Shown: positions 29,394-38,322 of the stretch, one piece after another
Layout of the letters: the number at the start of each line of letters is the position of its first letter
How positions within the stretch are numbered: position 1 is the stretch's first letter
NCBI RefSeq assembly: GCF_000243215.1
Contig: NZ_JH594596.1
Coordinates: 1,608,058 to 1,648,791, forward strand
From: Odoribacter laneus YIT 12061
Lineage (GTDB): Bacteria > Bacteroidota > Bacteroidia > Bacteroidales > Marinifilaceae
Length of the DNA: 40,734 nt
Reading direction: 5' to 3'
The notes under the pieces: generated by a model
Seen by the model: only the letters and a program-made list of their open reading frames with translations
The model's database searches: none
What the model was told of the DNA's origin: nothing
Position numbers and translations under genes: made by a program

Positions 29394-32231
29394 ATGAAAA
29401 TCTATTTTATCTTATTTTTATTTTGCCTCATAGGGTACAAGGGCAATGCCTCCCGGGTCGCTTCGGAGGAATCAAATCCGCAACGGGTACTCATCCTTCA
29501 CTCTTATTCAGAAAATACGACCTGGAGTACGCAATTAATTCATGAAATAGATTCCTTACTCTCAAGCCAATATCCCGATTTACATATCTATATTGGTAAT
29601 TTAAATTGTGACGAACCCTCTAATCATTCTTCTTTACAATTGGGATTACGGGCAGCACTCTGGCAAATGGCCGAACAAGAAGGGGAAACGTTTAATGTTC
29701 ATACAGATCTGAGTTTAGCCTCTATATTTCCCAGGGAAGTCAAACCCGACGCTATCGTTCTCTTGGGGGATGAAGCCGAAGCAGTATACAAAATGTTACA
29801 CCTGGTAATGGGAAAATGGAAATATATACCCACAGTCTCCTGCGCCGTCTTTGAAGAACGACCCCATATAACCTGGATTCCGGAAAATAAACCGGATTTT
29901 CTCCAATTAGAACCGAACAAAAATCTCCTGGTAAAAAACGCCGTTGCCAAAGCATTTAAGCAACATCAAGCCTATCTTCAATATATGGGAAAAGATGCAA
30001 TTCCTCAGGATTGTGTGTTGCTCGAAGGAGAATGGTTTTATATCAATCGCCTTCCCAATACGAAAATCTACTCCCGTTTATTTATCAAGGAAAATCTGGA
30101 GATGATGAAACAATTGATGCCGGAAACAAAAGAAATTGTCTGGGTGGACGACAGTTATCTCAAAACCGACTATACTTTGTTTAAATTAAAGCAAGAGGTC
30201 GGAAAGATATTTCCTCAGGCTCGTTTTACAGCCATCACTCATAATAAACTGAATACGGATTCTATTTTCGATATGATGATGGAACCTGTAAAAAACCGTT
30301 TTTTTATTACTTATTCCTGGAATACCAATGGATTGTATAGCCTTCGGCCTGAAAAAACCCTGGATTCTCTTTTCAATCAAGTATTAAGTTGTCCGATAGT
30401 AACACTTTCGGAACGAAATTTAGAAAATAACAATTATTGGCTGGGAGGAGTTCATTTTCGACCTGAAGAATGCGCCCTGAAAACGTTTCAAGCCATCGAT
30501 CAAATATTAAAGGGAAACGCCGTAGATTCAATTCCCCAACAGACCCTCACACATGCTGAAACTCATTTGAACATGACCGCTCTGAAACGTTTCGGGCTGG
30601 CAAACCGCGTCAAAACCCTGAAAGGAGACCTAGTCCTCCTGAATATTCCTCCGAGTTTCTACGAAAAATACGAAAGACAAATATTGGGAATTACAATTGT
30701 CCTCTTCCTTTTGGCAGGTATTTATATATTTTTTATCAGTAGACGCCGGTTTACCAAAGCGATGCAGAGAGAATCAGAAAACTATCAACGATTATACGAC
30801 AAACTTCATACGATTTATCAAACCAGTTCTCTCAATTTTGCCTTGTACGACGACAAAGGGCAATTGCTCTTCCGGATCACTGACGGACAAAAATACACCC
30901 TGCCTTCGGATAAAAACGAATTGTTTACAAAGAACCTATTTTCAAATCCTTATCTGAATAAAGAATTAAAAAATCAGATAAAAGCCCGTCAAAATGTAAG
31001 CTGTGAACTGGAAATCACCTTCAACAATCCGAAAAAACAATTTTTTCAATTAGTCATTAAACCCCTGGAAGCAAATGTCTACGGCCGGGCTTGTTATATG
31101 GCTATAGCTACGGATCTGACATCCGTCATGCAAGAACGACAGGCGAAAAAAGAGACCGAACACATGTTCAATTATATCTCGGAATCCGCCCAAATAGGAG
31201 TAGCCATTTATAATATACTGGATGGAGAAGGGTTTGCTACTCCCCGCTGGTATGAAAATCTGAACGAAGAGCCTCAAAAAGGTGTCCTTCCTGCTTATAA
31301 ACAGGTATCTGCCGGCGACCGGGAACAGTTACTTGCTCATCAAAATAAGATAAAGCAGGTACACATACAGCAGCCTTTTGCGCAGGATATACAGGTAACC
31401 GATAAGGAAGGAACATCGCATTGGATACGCGAATATATTTTTATTAAAAGTTTTGCTCCCCAGAAAGGAGAAATCCTCGTCGTAGAACTGAACCAAAATG
31501 TAGATGCGGAAAAACACAGAGAAACAAAGCTGGAATACCTGAAAGAACAAGCCGAAATATCCAATCGGGAAACACAACAATTCTTAACCAATATCAGTCA
31601 TGAGATCCGTACTCCACTAAACGCCATTGTCGGTTTTTCATCTTTATTAGGCAGTTGTGATAATTCGGATGAAATATCTACATTGATGCCTATTATTACC
31701 CAGAATAATCAACTTTTGGTAGCTTTGATTGACAACATTCTCCACTTATCCAAAATTGATTCTGGTACGTTTACGTTCCATTTCGCACCCATAGAATTGC
31801 AAACCGTATTTAAGAACTGGGAAACTTACGCCCAGAAAAACCTGAACAATAAATCACTTTCTCTTTTTCTGGAACTACCTGCCGAAACAGCTATCCTCTA
31901 TACAGACGAAGTACAATTGGATACCGTGATGAAAAATTTAATCAGCAACGCTGTCAAATTCACAGATACAGGAAATATAGTGATCGGTTATCGCCGGGAA
32001 AAGGAAAAACATTACTTCTTTGTAAAAGATACAGGTATCGGAATTCCTTTGGAAAAACAAAAACTGATTTTCAAGCGTTTCGAAAAATTGAATTCCTTTA
32101 CACAAGGAACCGGATTGGGATTAGCCCTTTGCCGCAGTATTATCCTTCATTTAGGTGGAGAAATCGGGGTCGAATCAGCACCCGGACAGGGAAGTTTATT
32201 CTATTTTACACTCTCTGATAAAATAGAATGA
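29394..32231 (+). CDS. Sensor histidine kinase, partner-like paralogue without receiver
   Basis: This 945-residue protein has the same build as the preceding kinase but lacks a receiver. It has a signal peptide (1-19), a periplasmic ligand-binding-like region (about 31-415, RVLILHSYSENTTWSTQLIHEI and DAIVLLGDEAEAVYKML matching the neighbour's blocks), a transmembrane helix (430-448) and PAS-like regions (about 465-580 and 590-705). The HisKA block has H736 in TNISHEIRTPLNAIVGFSSLL, and the ATPase domain has N852, DTGIG (879-883) and GTGLGLA (905-911). The frame extends upstream to a TTG inside the preceding gene; the ATG at 29394, 11 nt after that gene's stop, gives a proper signal peptide. 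The two are surely co-transcribed. Phosphotransfer to the neighbour's receiver, or heterodimer formation, is an inference. Confidence 0.9.
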   Translation: MKIYFILFLFCLIGYKGNASRVASEESNPQRVLILHSYSENTTWSTQLIHEIDSLLSSQYPDLHIYIGNLNCDEPSNHSSLQLGLRAALWQMAEQEGETFNVHTDLSLASIFPREVKPDAIVLLGDEAEAVYKMLHLVMGKWKYIPTVSCAVFEERPHITWIPENKPDFLQLEPNKNLLVKNAVAKAFKQHQAYLQYMGKDAIPQDCVLLEGEWFYINRLPNTKIYSRLFIKENLEMMKQLMPETKEIVWVDDSYLKTDYTLFKLKQEVGKIFPQARFTAITHNKLNTDSIFDMMMEPVKNRFFITYSWNTNGLYSLRPEKTLDSLFNQVLSCPIVTLSERNLENNNYWLGGVHFRPEECALKTFQAIDQILKGNAVDSIPQQTLTHAETHLNMTALKRFGLANRVKTLKGDLVLLNIPPSFYEKYERQILGITIVLFLLAGIYIFFISRRRFTKAMQRESENYQRLYDKLHTIYQTSSLNFALYDDKGQLLFRITDGQKYTLPSDKNELFTKNLFSNPYLNKELKNQIKARQNVSCELEITFNNPKKQFFQLVIKPLEANVYGRACYMAIATDLTSVMQERQAKKETEHMFNYISESAQIGVAIYNILDGEGFATPRWYENLNEEPQKGVLPAYKQVSAGDREQLLAHQNKIKQVHIQQPFAQDIQVTDKEGTSHWIREYIFIKSFAPQKGEILVVELNQNVDAEKHRETKLEYLKEQAEISNRETQQFLTNISHEIRTPLNAIVGFSSLLGSCDNSDEISTLMPIITQNNQLLVALIDNILHLSKIDSGTFTFHFAPIELQTVFKNWETYAQKNLNNKSLSLFLELPAETAILYTDEVQLDTVMKNLISNAVKFTDTGNIVIGYRREKEKHYFFVKDTGIGIPLEKQKLIFKRFEKLNSFTQGTGLGLALCRSIILHLGGEIGVESAPGQGSLFYFTLSDKIE

Positions 32232-32245
32232 AACGAAAACCACCA

Positions 32246-32276
32246 TTTTCTTATTCCTGATTTATAGCTATCTTTG
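32246..32276 (+). promoter_or_regulatory. Probable promoter overlapping the start of the AlbA_2 gene
   Basis: TTTT (32246-32249), a 19-nt spacer and TATCTTTG (32269-32276) fit the Bacteroidota consensus with one mismatch in the -33 box. The -7 box ends one base before the first ATG, so transcription would begin inside the first codons; the mRNA would be leaderless or start at a later Met. Confidence 0.45.
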
Positions 32277-32277
32277 C

Positions 32278-32940
32278 ATGATGAAAATGCAAAGAGGAAC
32301 GGATTATATCTATCAGCTGATCAAACAGGGAGAACATCAGCAACAGGATTTTAAATTTGAAATCTCAGACGCCCGGAAAATTGCAAAAAGCTTATCTGCA
32401 TTTTCCAATACAGACGGAGGACGCCTGCTGGTGGGAGTGAAAGACAATGGCAAAATAGCGGGAGTACGTTCAGAAGAAGAAATATATATGATAGAGGCCG
32501 CTGCCAAACTATACAGTAAACCCGAGATCCATTGCAATATGCATCTCTATGAGATAGAAGGACATCAGGTGCTCGAAGTCGTTATCCCCAAGGGGGAAAG
32601 CGCTCCCTATTATGCAAAAGATGAAAATAATCATTACAAAGCTTATATCCGGATAAAAGACGAAAACATCCTGGCTACCCCTGTACACCTTCGTCTCTGG
32701 CAATCCCAATATGCACAAAAAGGAGTTTTTGTACGTTATTCTACTCCAGAACAACACCTCCTTCATTTCTTAAGTCAAAACGAAAAAATATCCCTGACAC
32801 AATGCTGCAAACAGATCGGTATTTCCCGTCCAAAAGCCATTGATACCCTCGCTAAATTTATCCACTTCGGTTTAATAGAACCGATTTACATAGAAAAAAA
32901 GTTCTTTTATCGCCTTTGCCCCCCTTCTCCTACCCTTTAA
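32278..32940 (+). CDS. AlbA_2-domain protein with C-terminal winged helix
   Basis: This 220-residue predicted DNA-binding regulator has an AlbA_2 (Schlafen AlbA_2-like) domain in residues 5-125: GEHQQQDFKFEI, KSLSAFSNTDGGRLLVGVKDNGKIAGV and YKAYIRIKDENILATP are its standard blocks. Residues 153-215 look like a winged helix-turn-helix (HLLHFLSQNEKISLTQCCKQIG, then FIHFGLIEPI). The gene starts 46 nt after the receiver-less kinase and may belong to that operon or be driven from its own promoter at 32246-32276. Three candidate starts lie close together (32278, 32281 and 32287); I report the first. A role as an output for the kinases is attractive but unproven, as it has no receiver domain. Confidence 0.85.
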   Translation: MMKMQRGTDYIYQLIKQGEHQQQDFKFEISDARKIAKSLSAFSNTDGGRLLVGVKDNGKIAGVRSEEEIYMIEAAAKLYSKPEIHCNMHLYEIEGHQVLEVVIPKGESAPYYAKDENNHYKAYIRIKDENILATPVHLRLWQSQYAQKGVFVRYSTPEQHLLHFLSQNEKISLTQCCKQIGISRPKAIDTLAKFIHFGLIEPIYIEKKFFYRLCPPSPTL

Positions 32941-33248
32941 TCCCCCACTAAAACGAATCAAAAGGATTACGCCAGCAAAAATTTATCCTCAGTGAAGCAT
33001 TACTCCCTTCCCCTTCTTCAACCTTTAAACTAAAAAGAAAAATATTCCTTAATTTTTACAACTAAATTTCTATATTTATCGACTGCAAAAACAGCCATAA
33101 AATCAGAAAAGCAATTGTGCTGAAAAGAAATAGATTTGAAGAATTTAACAAACTGGAATCAATATCTTTAGATAAACTGAACGTAAAGTTTTATGTTATC
33201 AATCAAAGGATATATTAAACTGAAAATTAAACCTCTAAAAAGATTATT
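32941..33248. other. AT-rich intergenic region with a short upstream ORF
   Basis: No gene of normal size is present. A 20-codon ORF (33193-33255; MLSIKGYIKLKIKPLKRLLC) begins at an ATG and its TGA overlaps the start of the Dabb gene in ATGCTGA, the arrangement of a translationally coupled leader peptide. A TAGATTTG sequence (33131-33138) fits a -7 box, but the nearest TTG is 13 nt upstream, too close. Confidence 0.3.
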
Positions 33249-33551
33249 ATGCTGAAACACGTGGTCATGTGGAAATTAAAAGAAACAGCCGAAGGAAAAA
33301 CCAAAGCTGAAAACGCTCAATTTATGAAAGAACACCTAGAAGCGTTATGGGGCGTCGTTCCTGAATTAAAATCAGTAGAAGTAGGAATCAACGTAAAAGA
33401 ATCAGATATGGCTTATGATGCCGTTCTGATTGCTGAATTTGAAAATGAAGCTGCCTTAGCAGCATACAAAATACATCCGGAACATGTAAAAATAAGTTCT
33501 TATTGTAAAAAAATCCGGGAAAGCCGGGTCGTCGTAGATTTTTATAAATAA
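33249..33551 (+). CDS. Dabb (stress-responsive alpha/beta barrel) domain protein
   Basis: This 100-residue cytosolic protein consists of a single Dabb domain: LKHVVMWKLKETAEGK at the start, VPELKSVEVGINV in the middle, AVLIAEFENEAALAAYKIHPEHVKI and the end VVVDFYK. Dabb proteins are dimeric ferredoxin-like barrels; some are enzymes in lipid or polyketide chemistry, others are stress-induced with no known activity. Nothing in the surroundings fixes its role. No good terminator follows; there is only a 6-bp hairpin at 33567-33586 without a T tract. Confidence 0.88.
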   Translation: MLKHVVMWKLKETAEGKTKAENAQFMKEHLEALWGVVPELKSVEVGINVKESDMAYDAVLIAEFENEAALAAYKIHPEHVKISSYCKKIRESRVVVDFYK

Positions 33552-33720
33552 GAATGCGGAAATCCGATCGGTGTTTTTGAACCGATAGTTTCATTTTCTG
33601 GAACAATTCTGTTATTTTAAATCAGATTTTATTTATTATTTTGGAATAAAAAACAGAAGGGTATGAGAATAAAGTATAATCCTTATAAAACTTCGTCGTT
33701 TTTATTGTCAATTTAATACT

Positions 33721-34866
33721 ATGAGTATGAAAAATACACTACTAACCATCGGTTGCGGGCTATTTCTATTAGCAGCCTGCAATCCTAAATCTGCTGCCGA
33801 TACCACTTTATCCGGATTGAAAAAATCTGATTTTGATACGGTGGTATCCGGTCAGCAAATTACCTTATACCAATTAAAAAACAAGAATGGCGTAGAAGTC
33901 GTTCTGACAAATTATGGAGGAAGGATCGTATCCATTTGGGTACCAGACCGGCAAGGGCATTTTGGCGACATTGTGCTCGGACACAAATCCATTGCCGATT
34001 ATATAGCCGATAAAGGGGGAAATTTCGGAGCGCTGATCGGGCGCTACGGAAACCGGATCAACCAAGGACAATTTACATTGAATGGCAATACTTACCAATT
34101 ACCTCAAAATAATTACGGACATTGTCTGCATGGAGGAGATACCGGATTCCATCACCGCATTTGGGAAGCCACCCAACCCAATGCCCAAACGTTAATTTTA
34201 AGCTGTACATCTCCCGATGGTGAATACGGTTTCCCCGGTACTTTAAAAACTCAGGTTACTTACAGCTTATCTGACGATAACGCCTTGAAGATAACTTATG
34301 AAGCGGAAACCGATAAACCAACAATTATCAATTTGACGAATCACGCTTATTTTAATCTATCTGCAGATCCCTCTACCCCTATCCTCAGTCAACAATTAAT
34401 GCTGAATGCGGATCATTATACACCCATCGACAGTACTTTTATGACAACAGGAGAAATCGCTCCGGTAGCAGGCACACCGATGGATTTCCGAAAATTGAAA
34501 GCAATCGGGAAAGAAATAGACCGTACTGAATTCATCCAATTAAAAAACGGACATGGGTATGACCATAATTATGTCTTAAATACCCGGGGAGAGATTTCTC
34601 AATTAGCAGCAAAAGCCTATGATCCCGGAAGTGGTCGCTTCCTGGAAGTGTATACCAATGAACCGGGAATCCAATTTTATGCCGGAAACTTTCTGGACGG
34701 AACAGTAAAAGGCAAAAAAGATATTTATTACCCTTTCCGTTCTGCTTTCTGTCTGGAAACCCAACACTATCCGGATTCTCCCAACAAAACAGAATGGCCT
34801 TCTGTCACTTTACAGCCGGGAGAAAAGTACAATAGTATCTGTATTTACAAATTCGGCTCAGAATAA
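33721..34866 (+). CDS. Aldose 1-epimerase (galactose mutarotase), predicted lipoprotein
   Basis: This enzyme interconverts alpha and beta anomers of aldoses. The 381-residue product is the GalM family with an added lipoprotein signal: MKNTLLTIGCGLFLLAAC with the lipobox LAAC and acylated C20. The enzyme would therefore sit in the periplasm or at the outer membrane instead of the cytosol. Family motifs are GALIGRYGNRINQGQF, LHGGDTGFHHRIWEA, the catalytic histidine in INLTNHAYFNLS, GYDHNYVLN and the catalytic glutamate in TNEPGIQFYAGNF. Such exported mutarotases occur in Bacteroidota beside glycan-degradation genes, but no such locus is present here. Either of two Met residues (1 or 3) could be the start. 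Confidence 0.93.
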   Translation: MSMKNTLLTIGCGLFLLAACNPKSAADTTLSGLKKSDFDTVVSGQQITLYQLKNKNGVEVVLTNYGGRIVSIWVPDRQGHFGDIVLGHKSIADYIADKGGNFGALIGRYGNRINQGQFTLNGNTYQLPQNNYGHCLHGGDTGFHHRIWEATQPNAQTLILSCTSPDGEYGFPGTLKTQVTYSLSDDNALKITYEAETDKPTIINLTNHAYFNLSADPSTPILSQQLMLNADHYTPIDSTFMTTGEIAPVAGTPMDFRKLKAIGKEIDRTEFIQLKNGHGYDHNYVLNTRGEISQLAAKAYDPGSGRFLEVYTNEPGIQFYAGNFLDGTVKGKKDIYYPFRSAFCLETQHYPDSPNKTEWPSVTLQPGEKYNSICIYKFGSE

Positions 34867-34897
34867 AATGTAAAACTGTTTCAAACTCATCAAAAAT

Positions 34898-34999
34898 AAA
34901 CCGTATATCGTTCGTCAATTGCAGGAAAATAAAGAAGGTATTTAGGTCGATTCCCTTCTGATTTATAAGAAAACACTCAATTATAACGATATACGGTTT
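34898..34999. repeat. Nested inverted repeat downstream of the mutarotase gene
   Basis: The perfect 15-bp arms AAACCGTATATCGTT (34898-34912) and AACGATATACGGTTT (34985-34999) enclose 72 nt. Inside lies a second stem, AGAAGG (34933-34938) with CCTTCT (34954-34959). The right arm runs into TTTTT on the plus strand, so it might end galM transcription, but the loop is far too long for an ordinary terminator. The remaining part of the 416-nt gap (34867-35282) has no gene; CTGATTTAAAATCAG (35159-35173) is a further perfect palindrome. Confidence 0.6.
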
Positions 35000-35282
35000 T
35001 TAACTATCCAGTTGTCATACACTCGCCTCGATAAGGTAAAACTTTCCTCTTCTGTCAAAATAGCCCCCTTCCCTCCTTTTGTTTAATGGAAAGGGATCCC
35101 AGCTCTTTTCCGAAACAAGGCAGAGAAATACCTAAGAAAAATAAAGGAATAAATTATACTGATTTAAAATCAGCAAGAATTTGAATTCCCTCCTTTCTTG
35201 CTTTTAGGAACCTTCCTCTTTATTCTGCGTATATTTCCAAAAGTGTATCCTCCGGACGGTAAATCCGGTAAAAAAATGACTT

Positions 35283-36743
35283 ATGGAAAAATCAGATATC
35301 GGCGTAATCGGCCTGGCCGTTATGGGAGAAGGCCTGGCTCTCAATTTGGCCGGAAAAGGCTATCGCGTATCAGTCTACAACCGCCCTCACCGGGAAAAAG
35401 ATGTAGTGAAACATTTTATGCAAGTACATGGAGAGGAAGGTCGGTTTAAAGGTTTTGACCATCTCGCTGCCTTTGTACAATCCTTAACCAGTCCACGGAA
35501 AATATTGATGATGGTAAAAGCCGGTTCTCCAGTGGACGAAGTCATTGAACAGCTGTTACCCTTGTTACAACCCGGGGACATTTTAATGGACGGAGGAAAT
35601 TCTAATTTTGAAGATACGGAAAGACGGGTCAATTATGTAGAATCCCAAGGTTTTTATTTTATAGGTGCCGGTATTTCCGGAGGACAAGAAGGAGCCCTGC
35701 ACGGTGCATCTATCATGCCGGGAGGTTCGGAAAAAGCCTGGCCGGAAGTGAAAGAAATATTACAAAGCATTGCGGCAAAAGCCGAAGATGGCAGTCCCTG
35801 CTGCGAATGGATGGGTAAAGGAGGAGCCGGACATTTTGTAAAAATGGTCCATAACGGTATCGAATATGCTGATATGCAACTTATTTCTGAAGCCTACTTC
35901 GTCATGAAACACATGATGGGTACCGGGAATGCCGGTATTGCCAGTTGGTTTGAAACCTGGAATACCGGAAAATTGAAAAGTTACCTGATTGAGATTACTG
36001 CAGATATTCTTCGCCATAAAGAGAAAGACGGACATTTTCTCCTCGACCGGATTCTGGATGTAGCCGGACAAAAAGGCACCGGTCGCTGGTCAGTCATCAA
36101 CGCCATGGAATTAGGTGTTCCCCTGAATCTGATTGCAACTGCCGTATTCCAAAGAGACCTTTCTGCAGAAAAGGAGTTACGGATGAGGACAGCCGCTAAA
36201 TATGAAAGGGATACGCCGGTCTTTACACACAAACCGGGAGTAATGATTCAGGAAATCCACGATGCCCTCTATGCTTCTAAAATTATCTCTTATGCACAGG
36301 GATTCGCACTCATGCAACAAGCTTCTCTCTATTTTAACTGGCAGCTAAACCAAGCAGCTATTGCCCGGATATGGCGGGCCGGTTGTATTATCCGGGCAGC
36401 ATTACTCAATCCGATCGCTGAAACATTCGATCACACACCCCTGTTACCGAATTTGCTTTTAGCTTCCTGGTTCAAAGCACAAATCATTGAAACACTTCCC
36501 ACCTGGAAATCCCTACTCATTAAAACGACAAGAGAAAATACAGCAGTACCAGCTTTTTCCGCCGCTTTGAATTATTTTTATTCCCTTACGACCGCTTATT
36601 TGCCCGCCAATTTAATACAAGCACAACGGGATTATTTCGGAGCCCATACTTTCGAACGGACAGACGCTCCCCGGGGAGAATTTTTTCACGAAGACTGGAC
36701 CGGCGAAGGCAATGACACCCATGCGGGTATTTACAATGCCTGA
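35283..36743 (+). CDS. gnd: 6-phosphogluconate dehydrogenase, decarboxylating
   Basis: This enzyme oxidises and decarboxylates 6-phosphogluconate to ribulose 5-phosphate with NADP, the last oxidative step of the pentose phosphate pathway. The product has 486 residues. The Rossmann start is GVIGLAVMGEGLALNLA (7-23). The loop AGISGGQEGALHGASIMPGG (about 129-148) and the catalytic block KMVHNGIEYADMQLISE with K187 and N191 are present. The helical C-terminal domain is complete, including GTGRWSVINAMELGVPLNLIATAVFQR. It starts the gnd-zwf-pgl operon. I see no clear promoter in the gap before it; TATATTTC at 35230-35237 is one base off a -7 box. Confidence 0.97.
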   Translation: MEKSDIGVIGLAVMGEGLALNLAGKGYRVSVYNRPHREKDVVKHFMQVHGEEGRFKGFDHLAAFVQSLTSPRKILMMVKAGSPVDEVIEQLLPLLQPGDILMDGGNSNFEDTERRVNYVESQGFYFIGAGISGGQEGALHGASIMPGGSEKAWPEVKEILQSIAAKAEDGSPCCEWMGKGGAGHFVKMVHNGIEYADMQLISEAYFVMKHMMGTGNAGIASWFETWNTGKLKSYLIEITADILRHKEKDGHFLLDRILDVAGQKGTGRWSVINAMELGVPLNLIATAVFQRDLSAEKELRMRTAAKYERDTPVFTHKPGVMIQEIHDALYASKIISYAQGFALMQQASLYFNWQLNQAAIARIWRAGCIIRAALLNPIAETFDHTPLLPNLLLASWFKAQIIETLPTWKSLLIKTTRENTAVPAFSAALNYFYSLTTAYLPANLIQAQRDYFGAHTFERTDAPRGEFFHEDWTGEGNDTHAGIYNA

Positions 36744-36789
36744 AAATAAGAAAACTTCTGCATACCTCTATATTAAATCCCAAACGGAT

Positions 36790-38322
36790 ATGAAACAGAT
36801 GAAAACATTGATCATGGTAATTTTCGGAGGTTCAGGCGACCTGACAAAACGAAAGTTAATGCCTTCCCTCTATTTGTTGTTCTCCCGAAAACAAATGCCC
36901 CCGAATTTTGCCATTCTGGGAGTGGCCCGAACAAAATATACAGACGAAAGTTACCGGAAACATATTAAAGAAAATCTGAAAAAGTATATTAAACCCCAAG
37001 AGTTTGATTCCTCCTGTGCCGACAGTTTTCTGAATACTGTCTTTTACAAGACAATGGATCCCTCTATTGCCGACCATTATCCTCTCTTGAAGCAACGCCT
37101 TTCCCAATTGGACAAGCTTATCGGAAATCCGGGTAATTATTTGTATTACCTGGCGACCCCTCCCGTTTTGTACGAAACAATTCCTCTGCTCCTGCAAAGT
37201 GTCGATCTCAATAAACCCAGCCCGGGACACGAAGGTTATAAACGCATTATTGTAGAAAAACCGTTCGGCCATAACCTGGAATCAGCCAAACAACTGGACA
37301 GTCTCTATACTTCTATTTTCGAGGAAAACCAGATTTACCGGATCGACCACTTTCTGGGCAAAGAAACAGTACAAAATATGCTGGCCCTGCGATTTGCCAA
37401 TGTAGTACTCGAACCTTTGTGGAACCGGAATTATATTCACCACATCGAAATTACCGCTGTCGAAAATATGGGAATAGAACAAAGAGGCGGATTTTACGAC
37501 AAGGCCGGAGCCCTGCGCGACATGGTACAAAGCCATCTCTTACAACTACTGGCCGTTTGCGCAATGGAACCCCCTGTATCGTTTGACGCTGACAGTTTCC
37601 GAAACGAAGTAGTAAAGGTATACCAATCTTTGAAACCCCTGACGGCTTCCGAAATCCGGAATCAAATTGTGAGAGGACAATATACGGCCTCCGAAAACGG
37701 AAAACAACATCGGGTCGCCTACCGGGAGGAAGAAAAAGTCGATTCCCACTCCCGCACAGAAACTTACGTAGCCATGAAACTGAATATTGCTAATTGGCGA
37801 TGGGATGGAGTACCGTTTTATATCCGCACCGGTAAACAAATGCCGACCCTGGTAACGGAAATTGTCATCCACTTTAAACCTACTCCTCATATTATGTTCA
37901 GCAGACTCACACATTGCCCACTACCCAACCGGATGATTATCCGTCTCAACCCTAACGAAGGGGTCGTATTTACTCTGAGTATGAAAATCCCCGGTGCCGG
38001 TTTTAATATGGGACAGGTACCGATAGAATTTACGTACGACAGTCTGGGCGGCGTACCGAGTGGAGACGCCTACGCTCGTCTGCTGGAAGATTGCATGCAA
38101 GGAGAAAATACCTTGTTCACCCGAAGCGATGCCGTAGAAGCCAGCTGGCGTTTTTTAGACCCGGTTTTAAAAATTTGGGAAAAAGATTCTAAAATACCTT
38201 TGCATAATTACGCAGCCGGTAGTTGGGGACCTGTTGCCGCCGACCGGATCATAAAAGCCGACGGAAACTGGAGCAATCCATGTAAAAACTTAACGAACAC
38301 AAACTTATATTGCGAACTATGA
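36790..38322 (+). CDS. zwf: Glucose-6-phosphate 1-dehydrogenase
   Basis: This enzyme oxidises glucose 6-phosphate to 6-phosphogluconolactone with NADP. The 510-residue product has the dinucleotide motif FGGSGDLTKRKLMPSLY (12-28), the substrate block VEKPFGHNLESA (155-166), the signature RIDHFLGKE (184-192, with D186 and H187) and the catalytic histidine in MVQSHLLQLL (H249). The frame is open further upstream: an ATG at 36736 overlaps the gnd stop and would add 18 residues with no family similarity that I can see. I prefer 36790; 36799 is also possible. It overlaps pgl by four bases (ATGA). Confidence 0.96.
   Translation: MKQMKTLIMVIFGGSGDLTKRKLMPSLYLLFSRKQMPPNFAILGVARTKYTDESYRKHIKENLKKYIKPQEFDSSCADSFLNTVFYKTMDPSIADHYPLLKQRLSQLDKLIGNPGNYLYYLATPPVLYETIPLLLQSVDLNKPSPGHEGYKRIIVEKPFGHNLESAKQLDSLYTSIFEENQIYRIDHFLGKETVQNMLALRFANVVLEPLWNRNYIHHIEITAVENMGIEQRGGFYDKAGALRDMVQSHLLQLLAVCAMEPPVSFDADSFRNEVVKVYQSLKPLTASEIRNQIVRGQYTASENGKQHRVAYREEEKVDSHSRTETYVAMKLNIANWRWDGVPFYIRTGKQMPTLVTEIVIHFKPTPHIMFSRLTHCPLPNRMIIRLNPNEGVVFTLSMKIPGAGFNMGQVPIEFTYDSLGGVPSGDAYARLLEDCMQGENTLFTRSDAVEASWRFLDPVLKIWEKDSKIPLHNYAAGSWGPVAADRIIKADGNWSNPCKNLTNTNLYCEL

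Noticed and set aside
33567-33586. Terminator after the Dabb gene
   Set aside because: Only a 6-bp stem with an 8-nt loop and no T tract.
33663-33716. 17-codon ORF before the mutarotase gene
   Set aside because: Ends before the ATG without overlap, no distinctive composition; such ORFs are common by chance in AT-rich DNA.
36712-36789. Earlier zwf starts, including an ATG overlapping the gnd stop
   Set aside because: The added residues do not resemble the G6PDH N-terminus, while MKQMKTLIMVIFGGSGDL fits it; the ATG at 36736 is kept as a possible alternative only.
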